64,000 bases of DNA from Dermanyssus gallinae (GCA_003439945.1 QVRM01002423.1:27408-91407); one strand, 5' to 3'; shown: positions 1-10,154, numbered from the stretch's first letter. Translations and numbers: made by a program. Notes: a model not told the origin generated them from the sequence alone.

Positions 1-1574
1 GCAGCTGCGGAGACGTTCGTCAGCGCGTTTCTGATGTCTTCTGCTGTAGTGCCTGTAGGGAGGTTGCGTACGATCATTTTGACCTCGGCCGCGTCCGCCG
101 TTATCTTGGCTGAGGCTCCCCCCTCCGTCTGTAGGGCTTCTAGGAAGAAGCGGGTTCCCCCGGCCTCCTTCTCCGCTACCTTCAGTACCACGTCTCCGTT
201 TCTAAATTGGGTGAGCCGTTGCACTGTGACGTTGTGTGCATCAGGACGTACCTTTTGCTGCACGCCGCTTATGTCGACGCCGGGGGTCCCCTCGCCCTTC
301 CTCAGCACGATGGTGCTCCACGCGGGGCGCTTCGGAGCTGTATTCTGTTGGTTACTTCTCGTCGTCGCCTTATTAGTTGCCCTCTTCTCGCGGTTTGCCC
401 TCTTTCGCGTCGCCTTGGACGTGTAAAGGGCCACCTTGATGTCGGCCTTGCGGGCGCAGACCTCAAGAAGCCTCTGTGACCTCACAGGGTCGGTCACGTA
501 GCACGGAATGGGGTCCGTGTCCGATGCCGACCGCTGCTGGGCGGCCGCCTGCAGCGCCTCGAAGATCTTCTCCGTCTCACCTATCGCGTCGTCCTCTTCC
601 TTGGGAAGACGTAGGGTGACCAGGGACCGGGTCACTGGCTCCTCTCCCTGCTCTCCCTTCTCCTCGATGCAGCGTGTTGCTACCCTGTTGGTGAAGGTTC
701 GGGCTGCGTCGGTCCTCAGCTTGCTGAACTGCGCACCCATGACGTTCCAGATCGCCTCGTCGCTGCGATTTGCCTCCCGGACAATGAGGATCCGCACGGG
801 GCAGTCCCTTGTTATGCTGCCGGTGGCAATCGACGTGTCGCGAAACAGGTCGGTTGTCCACTCCATTTCTGTGATCTTTTTGAGACCTTCCATAGAGCCG
901 CCTTCGGTAACAAACCTTTCTAGCTCGGCCTTGCTGAGCGTCGCGTCTGCGTCTGTGTTGTCAGTCTGACAGCCGGTAGACCGCGTTTTAACCGCGCGCT
1001 CCGTCTGGCATCCCGATTCCACTTTAGCTTTTTGGTCGGCCTGGCGACAATGGCATTGCTCCGGCGCGCCGGTAGACGTTGGGCTGGGTTCTGCCAGCAG
1101 GCGTTCCTTTTCCTTCAGCCGGGCAACCCTCAGGCTTTTCGCTGCCCCTTCTATGAGTGATTTCAGCTTCTTGTCCACCTTGACGAGGTGGTCACGCTTA
1201 TCCCTGGTCTGTGTATAGGCCTCCATTTCGTTGATGTAGCAGGCGATCGGGTCTATGGCCCTGAAAACTGGGCTCACTTCTTCACCTTCCCCTGCTTCTC
1301 CGGTAAGCTCACTCGTTGAGTGGCTGTGCTCGTGTGCAGCACTAGTCTCGTTCGCCGTGTCCTTAGTGTGGGAGAGAGGCTGGACCGTGTTCCCCGCGTC
1401 CGCTGTGATCGCACTAGCGATCGGTGACCGTTGTAGCATCTTCCGGGGTTGGAAGATGCTTCCTCTCTCGGTCACAGGGGTCGATAGTGGCGCATCCGAC
1501 GTTCCTGCTGCCTCCTCTTGTGTCGGTTTGGCCGATCCGGCAAGCCCCGGGGGGGGGCTGCGGCCGCCGAGCAT
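1..1574 (-). CDS. Partial gag-like ORF1 of an R1-type non-LTR retrotransposon, running off the left edge
   Basis: Read on the minus strand, the frame is open without a single stop from the ATG at 1574 down to base 1 (about 524 codons) and continues outside the window. No in-frame ATG lies between 1574 and the upstream stop near 1811. The N-terminal third is Pro/Ser/Thr-rich and contains KMLQRSP. From the internal Met at 1226 the chain becomes charged and coiled-coil-like (MEAYTQTRDKRDHLVKVDKK). The C-terminal visible part has the pattern of the central gag domain of R1/TRAS-type ORF1 proteins (DVVLKVAEKEAGGTRFFLEAL, then KMIVRNLPTGTTAEDIRNAL). In that family CCHC zinc knuckles follow, here beyond base 1. 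The ORF1 product would bind the element's RNA. The intact frame contrasts with the decayed retroelement scraps nearby and suggests a younger insertion. The clade assignment rests on motif resemblance. Confidence 0.72.
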   Translation of the reverse strand, partial: MLGGRSPPPGLAGSAKPTQEEAAGTSDAPLSTPVTERGSIFQPRKMLQRSPIASAITADAGNTVQPLSHTKDTANETSAAHEHSHSTSELTGEAGEGEEVSPVFRAIDPIACYINEMEAYTQTRDKRDHLVKVDKKLKSLIEGAAKSLRVARLKEKERLLAEPSPTSTGAPEQCHCRQADQKAKVESGCQTERAVKTRSTGCQTDNTDADATLSKAELERFVTEGGSMEGLKKITEMEWTTDLFRDTSIATGSITRDCPVRILIVREANRSDEAIWNVMGAQFSKLRTDAARTFTNRVATRCIEEKGEQGEEPVTRSLVTLRLPKEEDDAIGETEKIFEALQAAAQQRSASDTDPIPCYVTDPVRSQRLLEVCARKADIKVALYTSKATRKRANREKRATNKATTRSNQQNTAPKRPAWSTIVLRKGEGTPGVDISGVQQKVRPDAHNVTVQRLTQFRNGDVVLKVAEKEAGGTRFFLEALQTEGGASAKITADAAEVKMIVRNLPTGTTAEDIRNALTNVSAA

Positions 1575-2284
1575 CTCCTCCGCGCCCGCTCCCGACGCCG
1601 CACTCCTGAGTGGACTGCAGGGGGTGTGGGGGGGGGGGGTGATCGGACGGTAGAGAAGAGGGAACCGTATGTGTCCACCAAGTCCCAGCTCTATACCATC
1701 AACCGGTCTGGAGTATCTACCAGCCGCCTGCAGCTTTCGTCTATATTGTGTTCTGGAATACGTGACTGGAACAAATTCGGGTTCCAGAGGCTCTGGCTGG
1801 GGTACCTCTTACTAGGGTATATATATAGACAGATAGTGAGCCAGATATATCTGTGGTCACTCATGGTCTCCTTCGTCTCCCCTACACGCCACTCTACTAC
1901 CAATGGAAAGGCCGTCTCTTAGGCCGATAAAGGCCGTCTGGTTCCCTCTGGAAAAGGTGAGGACCTTTCTGTCATTAAGAACCATAAGACTCTCTTAAGC
2001 TATCCCCTCTTACCGAGTTAAAGCCCGTTTAATCATGGTCCGGCTGTCCCTTGCTACCTTGGCTGCGTTTTAGTCCCCGGTGATCGTTACCCCTTTGCCA
2101 ATATGTGCCCCCGCGTTTTAAACAAGTTTGTCAAGAAATTGCTAGAACTCCCTCTCCTTTTTGTTAGAAAAAATGTAGCACCTGTGGAGTAGCGCTACCC
2201 TAGTAAGCCGGAACCCTTTAAATCCCCTCGCCTCCGAATCGCGAGATTCATCTTGAAACCCGTCTACCAGCTGCGGTAGTCGAG
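1575..2284 (-). repeat. Decayed R1-like retroelement sequence
   Basis: This holds an 11-base G run (about 1629-1639) just 5' of the ORF1 element, then sequence that recurs at about 4070-4160, 11600-11700, 19390-19490 and 46560-46680. On the minus strand one frame (1691-1903) reads NLFQSRIPEHNIDESCRRL, which resembles the start of an R1-type ORF2 endonuclease but is too short and broken to be a gene. I see no intact coding region. Confidence 0.5.
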
Positions 2285-2400
2285 CCCGGTGGTGTGGTGC
2301 ATTCGCCCGCGCCTCGTGACTGGAGGAGACACATAGGTGCGCGTGTTCGAGCTTCACCGTTGCACAAATGTATATATGGGGTCCGTCTATGAAGCAATGC
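2285..2400 (+). repeat. tRNA-like SINE head, family 1
   Basis: The segment has a tRNA-like layout: a D-arm-like start (GGTGTGGTGCATTCGCC), an anticodon-arm-like middle and a degenerate B box (GTGTTCGAGCTTC, 2343-2355). The shared tail reads GGGTCCGTCTATGAAGCAATGC. The same unit recurs at 9896, 17826, 35329, 44872 and 60424. The B box here is mutated (GTGTTCGAG instead of GGGTTCGAG), so it is probably inactive. Confidence 0.55.
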
Positions 2401-2489
2401 CAAAAGCAGTCCCATGGACGTTAAATCTTGGCTGGAGTCAGTTCGAAAAGTATTCATTGTGGTATACGTTTGTGCGTCAGCCACCCATC

Positions 2490-3300
2490 CTGCTTACCGC
2501 TTAGCGATTGCTTTTTTTGGCTTGAACAACAGACAGAGACATCTACCTTTTCTTCGTACTGTCTCATCGAGCACGCTGTGCGCTGCCCTACACCGGTTAA
2601 AGTTTGCCTGGAACATCATTAACATTGGTCGGATGAACGGCCACCACCTACCAGATTTTAGTCTCTGTTTCCGTTCTCTGCCGCGGTACCAGTAGCCTTG
2701 TTGTCCTTTTTTATCCCCTTTATTTTTATTCCTCTTTTTATTGCTTTTCTTCAGCGGGGCTTTTATAAAAATCTCTTTTCTATTATCCGTTTCTCCCTGG
2801 CTCTTGGCAACGCCCTTTCGGGCTTCCCGCCGCTGCGCGATTTGCACTCTATAGGCCGGGCAAGACCTTCTCTGCCCTGCAGACAACACAATTTGATGTC
2901 GTAGTATTGCAGTTGGCTACCAAGTGGTCAGGTTCACCACCATTTGTGACATGCTTGGGGCATTTAGCTATCTGCTGTGCAATCTTGGGCCTAATGAGCC
3001 GGCCGATGGTACCTGTAGCACTTGGGGATCGTGATCCACTCTTCAGGTCTGCACCACTTAGCCCAACTTAAGGGTCATACAGCATTGACAAAGCCTTACT
3101 GGCTGCGGGCTTTCTCGCTCTGGCCCACGATCATGAGTGTAGCATTGTCAGCATCGGCTAATGTTTTCATCTCTTTCGGGATACCTAGGATCTCGAGCAC
3201 CCCGTCATAAGTTATATTCCAGAGCACGGGTTCTAAAATCGAGCCATATTAGACTCTACTGGCAACCCTGTACTCTTCGCTACCTCCGGGGGACTGCACC
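2490..3300 (-). pseudogene. Scrambled R1-like remnant: RT motif followed by gag zinc-knuckle region (unit A)
   Basis: Read on minus, the first part (about 3300-3110) matches the RT motif B/C region: a degenerate SILEPVLWNITYDGVLEI-like stretch and then MKTLADADNATLMI where active elements have Y/F-A-D-D. After it (about 2960-2500) comes gag-like sequence ending in a basic tail (QRREARKGVAKSQ). The RT piece lies 5' of the gag piece, opposite to the order in an intact R1 element, so this is a rearranged fossil. The same arrangement recurs at 10160, 18085, 45234 and 60790. No product is expected. Confidence 0.6.
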
Positions 3301-3687
3301 CGGGCGAGGCGCTTTACCAGTTGCCAATCGTTAGCGCCTTTGCTCAATCTGCTCCAACCTTACTACCAGGATATCTCCAGGTGTGGTCAAAAGCTCCCGG
3401 TTTGCCTTCACGGCTGTGCCGGAAAAAGCCGGCTACAGAGTCTCGAAGCATATCTCGGGAGAGGGGGGAAATCAAAAGTGTCCACGGAAACCTTGCCATA
3501 ACTTTTTATTAATGCAAGCATCTAAGACAGGTGAGCTTATTATGAGCTTGACATATATACCTAGACGCACTTTTATACCAGGGGCGCTGACATAAGCAGA
3601 CATGCAGATTTATGACAGTATATTTGCTGGCTCCTATCGGGATGATTAGTCGTCTTTTGTCAATAAGCATTGCTCAACGAAAATTTA

Positions 3688-3757
3688 ATCAGCAACAGGA
3701 ATCGTACGGAAGACATTCCGGAAGATGATAAGCATGACTAGCGCATGATTTTATCCT
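3688..3757 (-). repeat. tRNA-like SINE head, family 2 (minus)
   Basis: This is the reverse complement of a tRNA-like segment. The B box on minus is changed here (CCGTACGATTCC). It is a damaged copy of the well-preserved unit at 36232-36317 and recurs once in nearly every duplication unit, always on minus. Confidence 0.45.
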
Positions 3758-5880
3758 TTCACTCTCGGGCTTTACCTTTGGCGAAAAGTCCTCGGGGTCT
3801 CGATCGAGCAGCCCGGTACTCCGTCAGTGGGAATTCAGCTCTGGCAGTTTTCCCCTCGTGGGATCTCTTCTTTAGGTTTCTTCTTTATGATAACTGGGTA
3901 CGTGCTCTCGTGTAAATCCTGTTGAGCGTTATGCCGGTTTTGCGGGCAACGGCTTATCGATACACCAGTATTTGAAAGGTTGACGACCCCTGTCATGTTG
4001 CAAGAAAGCCGTTTTTCTGCAGATTGTAGAAATTATGTCGGAGAGTTGTACTAATCCACCGCAGCATCTCCCAGCCGCCTGCAACTTTCGTCTATATGGT
4101 GTGCTGGAATACTGGACTGGAACATTTCCGGGTTCCAGAGGCTCCGGCTGGTTAGTGGGCTACGAGTAGTCGACTCCTGGATCTCCATCTTGTCATCACC
4201 GAGTTTCATGCCCCTAATATCTCTTTATCTAGCTTTTTCTCTAACTGGGTCTAGCAGCTTCTTATCGGCTCCCTGCCCTGGTAGCATTTTTACTCACTGC
4301 TGAGCTTCAAGTCATCACATCTTCTCCACTGCCTGTCTTTCAAGTCGGCTTTCTGAAGTCTTTGTGGTTTCTCTCTCTGTACTTCCGGTAAACCGCAGCG
4401 CCCCCCACCAGCGCAGATCAGCACCTAGCCTTAATAATTAACATGGCTGCCCAAGATGGCCGCCGCCATCTTTTTAATCATATTGTAGTAAGCATGGCTT
4501 AAGCACACGAGTTGACCCAAGATCTTGTCCATCAAAATCGTCCGAGGACACTGCAGCTCCCCAGCCCATCCGTTGTCCCGAGAACGGACCCCAGTAACCT
4601 CACAATACCTTATTCAATAGTTATTGAAACTGGGTTTAGCGTGACTTGTTTAAACACCGGGTTAAAGATCGATTGCACCGCTTCAACTGTTAACCGTAAC
4701 CTCCTACAGCAAGAAGTCATAATCTTTTACAGCAATGAGTTACTCTGACATCTATGTAAAAGAGCACATAACTTTACAAACGAATGTGGAGCTTAAATGG
4801 GGTAGAAGTTATGAGCTGTGCTCGTTATGTATGCACGTGCAGCAATCTGCCGATATAACCATATTTAGAATAAAGTGCTGTGACACAAATTGTTAAATAA
4901 AACTGCGATTTTCTTATTACTCCAGAGGTTAATTGACAGTTTCAATTGCTAGCTTCTCAAAAGGGTTTTAATACAATTTGGACGGTTTATAGGAGAAAAC
5001 ATTTATCAATCCATTTTGAGAAGTAACTACAAGAATATGCTAAAGACAGTGTAATGTCAACATAGCACTAAGTGTTGGCAATATACTACATTTTACATGT
5101 GTTGTCAATACTTGATTGAAAATATTTAGATATCGCAACTGTCTAGCTTGCGGTATTCTCTTCTTTGAGCTACCGTCCGCAGAAAATAGCAGATTCAGAA
5201 GAACATTTCAACGCTTTTCTTAAAGTTGTGCTGACATAGCGTCATTCCTTAAACTGTGTCGTACACTATTTTGTATCTCAAGAAAAAAATAGAGCGCATG
5301 GGTCAAATAACCGCATTCTACAGTTTCGGAGAACGCTGGACAATTTTAGCCTGTAAGACAGAGCTAAAAGGACACACCCGAATTCTGCTACGTCAGGTAC
5401 ATTTAGCTCAGTTGTTTAATTTTACTATAATCTCATACCACTTCATAGAGTTGGACCGTAGCATTTTATTCAAATTGCTTATTTTACAAAATTTCTGCAA
5501 AATTTCAATCTTAGCGAGCATGGCTATTAATAAGCTTAATCACAAAAGTTGATCTAAATGCTTGTCTATTAAAATCGTTGGACAATGCAGTGCCCAGTAC
5601 ATCCGTTGCTTCGGGAACAAACCCCGGTGACTTCACGGCACATTATGCAGTAATTATGAATAATACGAGACTTAGCGCGACCTGCTTAAATAACGGTTTA
5701 AAGATCGAATGCACCGCTTAAACTGTTAAGGCCACACAGTACCGTAGACTTGTTACTACATGCTTAGTACTTATATAATAAATGTGTGCTACAACATTTT
5801 AGGAGCTACTTCATGTGTCGACCTTAAAATTATTTATTATGATGTTTTATTTTATGACGACAGCTAGCCGTATTTTACTA
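3758..5880. repeat. Common 5' flank of the nanos unit, no gene seen
   Basis: About 4060-4170 carries the endonuclease-like scrap on minus (shared with 1691-1903). About 4380-4475 carries a recurrent segment with ATGGCTGCCCAAGATGGCC. From 4500 to 5880 the sequence is AT-rich and repeated nearly base for base at 12050-13430, and with more divergence in the other units. The longest open frames (78 and 98 codons at 4512 and 5256) are not kept open in all copies and match nothing I recognise. Confidence 0.6.
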
Positions 5881-6174
5881 GAACTACCGTAGAACATCTC
5901 CTGGTTCTCCGAATGGTCCACACACCAGACCTGCTAGGCACGTGTGAGGCCAGGGCGCGGAATTTTCCTGCCGCCCCCCAGCTGGCTGCCATCTGTTGGA
6001 CCACCATAGAACAACTGGGAAACAACACAAAGCAACATCCCTACTACATTCGTGTGACTATCGAAAGCTCCGGAAAGGGCATTGCTATATAAAAGGACTG
6101 GATCTATAACCTAGTTACATTTTTCGATGTTGCGGTTTTTGCTCAACGAAAGGCTGAGAGCTTAACCACTTACA
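5881..6174 (+). promoter_or_regulatory. nanos A promoter region with TATA box
   Basis: A TATATAAAA box lies at 6086-6094, with TATAAAA exactly 87 bp before the ATG. Upstream sequence, including a CACGTG E-box near 5939 and a CAGCTG near 5979, is shared with copies B, C and G and partly with E. Transcription probably starts about 30 bp after the TATA box, near CTAGTTACATTTT. That such spacing is kept in copies with broken coding regions indicates shared descent. Activity is inferred, not shown. Confidence 0.65.
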
Positions 6175-7229
6175 ATGTCGTCGAGCCGAGACTACTCGTT
6201 GTTCGGTTGCCTTGAACTGACTGAAGATTGCCCTAGGAACGATCGAAGCGGTGAATTCGGCTACATGGAGCTTTGCTTGGCTCTCGATGAGTAAGTTTAA
6301 GTCCAGACAACTTGTTTTCTTTTAAAAGCTTCACACTTAGAATTACTAAAATGCACACGTGGTAAAATAAAAAAAGAAAGAAACAGTTAAATAACATTAC
6401 AAGATACCTCTACACCTAGGCAATAGTAAAGCATCTCACAGACATGACACAGAACACTTTTGCAGTAAACTGTAATTCAGCGGAAAACACAGATGAAGTT
6501 CAGGTTTTCAGTTTAGTTCAGTTTATCCTGTATAGCTCCTTACACAACATTCAGGTTTTATACATCGTTGTGCTTGTCGTTTCAGTTATCTATAGTGTTA
6601 TTAGTACTTATTGGCACTCTGTTAATAGGAGGCAAATATAAAAATGTTGATTAAATTTAATGTGTTTTTTGCTTACCGCTCCTTCTAGATTTCGAGCCGG
6701 TCTTCTGTCGCACCCGTCGCTATTGGATGCAGGTTCCTGTTCATCAGACAGCCCGTCATACTCCCGGTCGGGTTCTATTTCTGGAAACTCAGATTCAAGC
6801 ACCAGAAGCTCACCAAACGAAATGGGTGGTAGATGTTCGCCACGCCCAATTTTGAGGAGGTTTGAGCCAAATGACCCGCGCCCTGTCGATATCGGCATAC
6901 CAAGCCCTCCTCCGGAAATCGACACATTCGTCTGCCGCACTTCCGCGACAGACAAAGAAGACATTTCGCTGGCGCGACGCTACGATCAGTACTGCGTATT
7001 TTGTAGGAAAAGTGGCGCCCCGGGAAGCGTATACAAAAACCACCCATTCAAGGACATGCGCGGTATTGTTGTGTGCCCTCTCATGCGCACCTATAGCTGC
7101 CCAAAGTGCAAGAACGATGGTGGAGACAGTGCACATAGCCTTCACTACTGTCCAAAGGCTCGAGGTGCGACTCTTGATAGAATTGTGCTGGAGGGTATTC
7201 GACGTCGCCAAAAAGAAGCCAAACAATGA
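6175..7229 (+). CDS. nanos: Nanos-like RNA-binding translational repressor, copy A (2 exons: 6175-6290, 6689-7229)
   Basis: Nanos proteins act in the germline cytoplasm with Pumilio and the CCR4-NOT complex to silence mRNAs. Exon 1 (116 bases) begins MSSSRDYSLFGCLEL and ends two bases into a codon at the donor GA/GTAAGT. Exon 2 starts after CCTTCTAG at 6688 in matching phase, giving 218 residues. The zinc-finger pair sits near residues 142-198. Finger 1 is CVFC-x12-H-x10-C, the exact family spacing. Finger 2 is CPKC-x8-H-x4-C, one residue longer than the usual x7. The linker PLMRTYS between fingers and the YCPK end are typical. The region before the fingers is rich in Ser, Pro and acidic residues. 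Exon 1 plus the first exon 2 residue carries FGYMELCLALDEF, a candidate NOT1-interacting motif. The intron is 398 bp. I am sure of the family but not of function or species. Confidence 0.9.
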
Positions 7230-7353
7230 AAAGCCAAGGCCACTCATTTGACCGTGTATAAAGGTCGTGGTGCTGATCATGACACCAGCAATATCGACAA
7301 GGCCACATTCTTTTGCATCATCATTACTCGGAAGGTGGGCATCCCGTTCGTCC

Positions 7354-7359
7354 AATAAA
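7354..7359 (+). terminator. Polyadenylation signal of nanos A
   Basis: AATAAA lies 125 bp after the stop codon and is kept in copies B, C and D (CCAATAAAATGTAG or CCAATAAAACGTAG). The short 3' UTR holds TGTATAAA at 7255-7262, one base off a Pumilio-type site. Confidence 0.6.
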
Positions 7360-7360
7360 A

Positions 7361-8390
7361 TGTAGTGAAAAACGAGTGATTTCAACATTCCACTTTGTTA
7401 TTTGTATAGGGTTTGTTTACACCGTTGTATTGCAAAGGTGGTTTATGTAGAAATGCACATGCTCAAATGAGGTCGCAGCCATCATCTGTGCTCGTGATGT
7501 GTGTACAATTAGCAGTTAACTGATATAACCTTATGTTGAATAACGCACTTTGTTACAGGCGGTCAAACAAAAATACGGTTGCTTTATTACTGCAAGAGTT
7601 AGAATTCTCTAAACTTTTTTAAATTGATTTTATTACAGTTAGCACGCTTTATTGGAGGGGATATGTGTCAAACACAATTATGAGAAGTAATCACAGAACT
7701 ATGCTAAAGATGTTGGCAATATATTAGATTATACGTGTGTTCCTAATCATTGTCAGAAAATGTTTATACTTCCTAGTGTAGCTTTCAAAATATTATAGAA
7801 GCCTAGCTTTCGGTTTCCTCTCTAATGAATGACTGCCTTTAGAGAGTAGCAGGCGCGCGAATGATTTAGAATGGCATCTCAACTAGGCTGCATCGGCAAT
7901 AAGATTTTCAACGTCTATATATTTTTCTTTATTGAAACCGCTTTCTCAATACGGCGCATTTATTTAAAGTTAGTAATTCCTCATTAAGCTCAAATTGTTC
8001 ATAATTACACATCTTCAACAAATTTAATAATAAAGGGCATTTTGCAGAAAAGGCTATCGCCCGTGTCTGCTCGCTCTTGTAAGCGTCTTATCGGGATCGA
8101 TACCTACTATGTAGTACTACGGGCACTTGGCTCTCTTTTGTAAATGCCACAATGTCTGTAATTTAACTGAGCTGACGTACAACGCAGTTATAAAGTGTAT
8201 CTTCCTTCTTGATCATAATCTCCTACAATACTCTCCCTATTAGAAATATTCCTACTGGAGTAGGCGTCATATATGCGCTCTACACTTTCTGAGAAGAAGC
8301 GTCCATTAGTAAATCAGCTGTATCGTGTTACTTGTTAAGATGCGTCCCAATTCGGAATATATTAATGTCTATCTTCCCGCATGCCTACCT
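7361..8390. repeat. Common 3' flank of the nanos unit, no gene seen
   Basis: This AT-rich sequence is repeated at 14911-15735 (with about 190 bp missing) and in part at 23220-23780 and 41190-42600. No frame is conserved between copies. At about 8095-8130 lies the GATAC-CTACTATGTAG site into which a solo LTR has inserted in the copy at 41.5-42.3 kb. Confidence 0.6.
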
Positions 8391-8394
8391 GTAT

Positions 8395-9560
8395 TCAGAA
8401 CGGGGCTTCTGCTACTCTGAAACTGTTCTCTGAGGGCGTGTCGAGACCGTGAGGGCCAGGCTGCTCTCTTTCTCGCCCCCCCCATCTTGTCCTCCTCGAA
8501 AAGCCCAGACAAGCTTCACCCGCTTGGCCGTCTTGGGCGTCCAAATAGCGCCGAACAAGTTTGTTGCCTCCCTCCACGCTTCCGTTAAATCATCACGTGG
8601 TCGATCACCTCTCCTCACAGGGGCTAAGCCCGCGACCCTGGCTTCCCTGATAGAGTCACACCAAGACACAGTATGCTCCACATCATCCCCCTAAACACTT
8701 AACATGTAGTTCTGGAACTGACCATGTCCAGCCAGAATCTGAATCAAGCAATAGAAAAGTTTCCCGTCCCGGCAGTCGTACTTCACTCTGGTTCAGCGAC
8801 CCGTGGTCATGCTAGATTTTTCTGCACCTACTTGCCGTGCCAGGCTGAAATTGTGGAACTGTTGATCTTTATGAAATCCAGATCTTCGTCCAGATCTCTT
8901 TCGCATTTTTTTTATCCCTTCACCTAAGCGTGGCACCTCATGGCAGCATCTTAAATGGGACCAAGTGGGCCGTCTAAATAAGCCAAGTTTAGCCATTTTT
9001 CCAGTGCCCGAAGGGCTGACTTTAGTGCTTCTCCATTTTCAACATCCCGCCAAATTGGGCTACGTATAACCACTGAAGTCAGGAGTCTTCATTTCTCTTT
9101 AGCCACTCTAAATTTGACCCTTGCCAGGCTCAAAAGACCCGTTGAGCCTCCGGGGTCACGCCCTGTAGGCCGATCCGGTCTGTCCCGTATCAAGAATAAC
9201 CTTAAAGCTTTTTGCCTCATTTCTTATTTCTAACAAGTGACCCGTCATCACATGGTCAACGGCGATTGTTCTCTTCCTGCCTGTTAGGTGCATTGCCTCC
9301 GTTTTGTCAGGCGCCAGTTTTAAGTGATGAAACTCCCTTCACTCGAACACTATTGTTAGGACCTCATTAGCGGCGCTCTCTAAGACTCTCGCTCCTGGCC
9401 GTAACCATGAGTGCGAAATTGTCGACATACGCTAACGTCTCCACCCCATGCGGAAGACCTCATATCTCGAGCACCCCGTCATAAGCTATATTCTGGAGCA
9501 CGGGTCCTAGAAGACATCGAAGTCTTAATCAAGGAACTTTGTACTCCGTCAGTTGGGATT
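8395..9560 (-). pseudogene. R1-like ORF2 remnant: RT core end and C-terminal zinc region (unit A)
   Basis: On minus, about 9500-9400 reads LPHGVETLAYVDNFALMV, the RT motif C with the second Asp replaced by Asn. Then come the thumb-like LKLAPDKTEAMHLTGRKRT (about 9320-9250) and the C-terminal VEHTVSWCDSIREARVAGLAP (about 8680-8610), whose His-Cys pair belongs to the zinc knuckle at the end of R1-type ORF2. Frames shift and stops interrupt. It lies downstream of the gene in every well-kept unit. No functional enzyme is possible. Confidence 0.65.
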
Positions 9561-10154
9561 TAGCACTTGCAGCACCTCCCATCTCGTATGATTCTTTCCG
9601 TCGGCTTCTCTACACTAACCACCTGCGTGTTCTTGTGTAAATCGTGTTGAGCCTTATGCAAGTCATGCGGACAGCTAGAGTCTCTTCAGTGGCGGTCCCC
9701 GTGGTAATGCAAGGAAGGAGCCTTTTCGCATGCTGTGAAGAGTATGTCTCCTCGAATTTCTCCTCCTTTTTGTTAGGAGAAAGGTAGTAGCTGTAAAGTA
9801 CCGCAACCCCATTAATCTCTAACGAACCTTTGAGCCCCTCGTTTCCAAATCGCAATGTTCTTCTCGAAACACGTACACCAGATGCGGTACTCGAGCCCGG
9901 CGGCGTGGTGCATTCGCCTCGCGACCGGAGGAGACACATAGGTGGGCCACTTCGAGCCTTGCACATTTGTATTTCTGCGGGTCCGTCTATGAAGCGATGC
10001 GAAAAGCTGTCCCGTGCACGTTAAATCTTGGCAGGGGGTCAACTCGAAAAGTATAGATTGTCAAGTATATTTGTTTGGGACCCCTGGCCTTTCTTCGTAC
10101 TGTCTTATCGAGCACACCGTGCGCCGCTCTACAGCGGTTAAGGTTTGCCTGGAG
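9561..10154 (-). repeat. Decayed R1-like endonuclease/linker region
   Basis: The sequence is shared with about 17035-18080, 44060-45230 and 1900-2490. It lacks a stretch of about 450 bp that unit B keeps between GAGTATGTC and the Cys/Lys-poor AT-rich tract. A family 1 SINE head is embedded. No open frame is conserved between copies. Confidence 0.45.
9896..9999 (+). repeat. tRNA-like SINE head, family 1
   Basis: CGGCGTGGTGCATTCGCC is followed by CTCGCGACCGGAGGAGACAC and a mutated B box (CACTTCGAGCC). The copies at 17826 and 44872 share the loss of a GCGC step and form a subgroup with it. Confidence 0.5.

Noticed and set aside
34..969. Plus-strand frames of 130 and 153 codons
   Set aside because: They are shadows of the continuous minus-strand gag-like ORF.
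6660..7229. Open frame starting in the intron (Met at 6660) as the nanos start
   Set aside because: The ATG lies in the polypyrimidine stretch before the acceptor at 6688. Exon 1 with TATA box and matching splice phase explains the N-terminus better, in A and B alike.
6810..7388. 192-codon antisense frame over nanos exon 2 (also at 14361-14939)
   Set aside because: It mirrors the codon structure of the Nanos exon, and no domain is recognisable.
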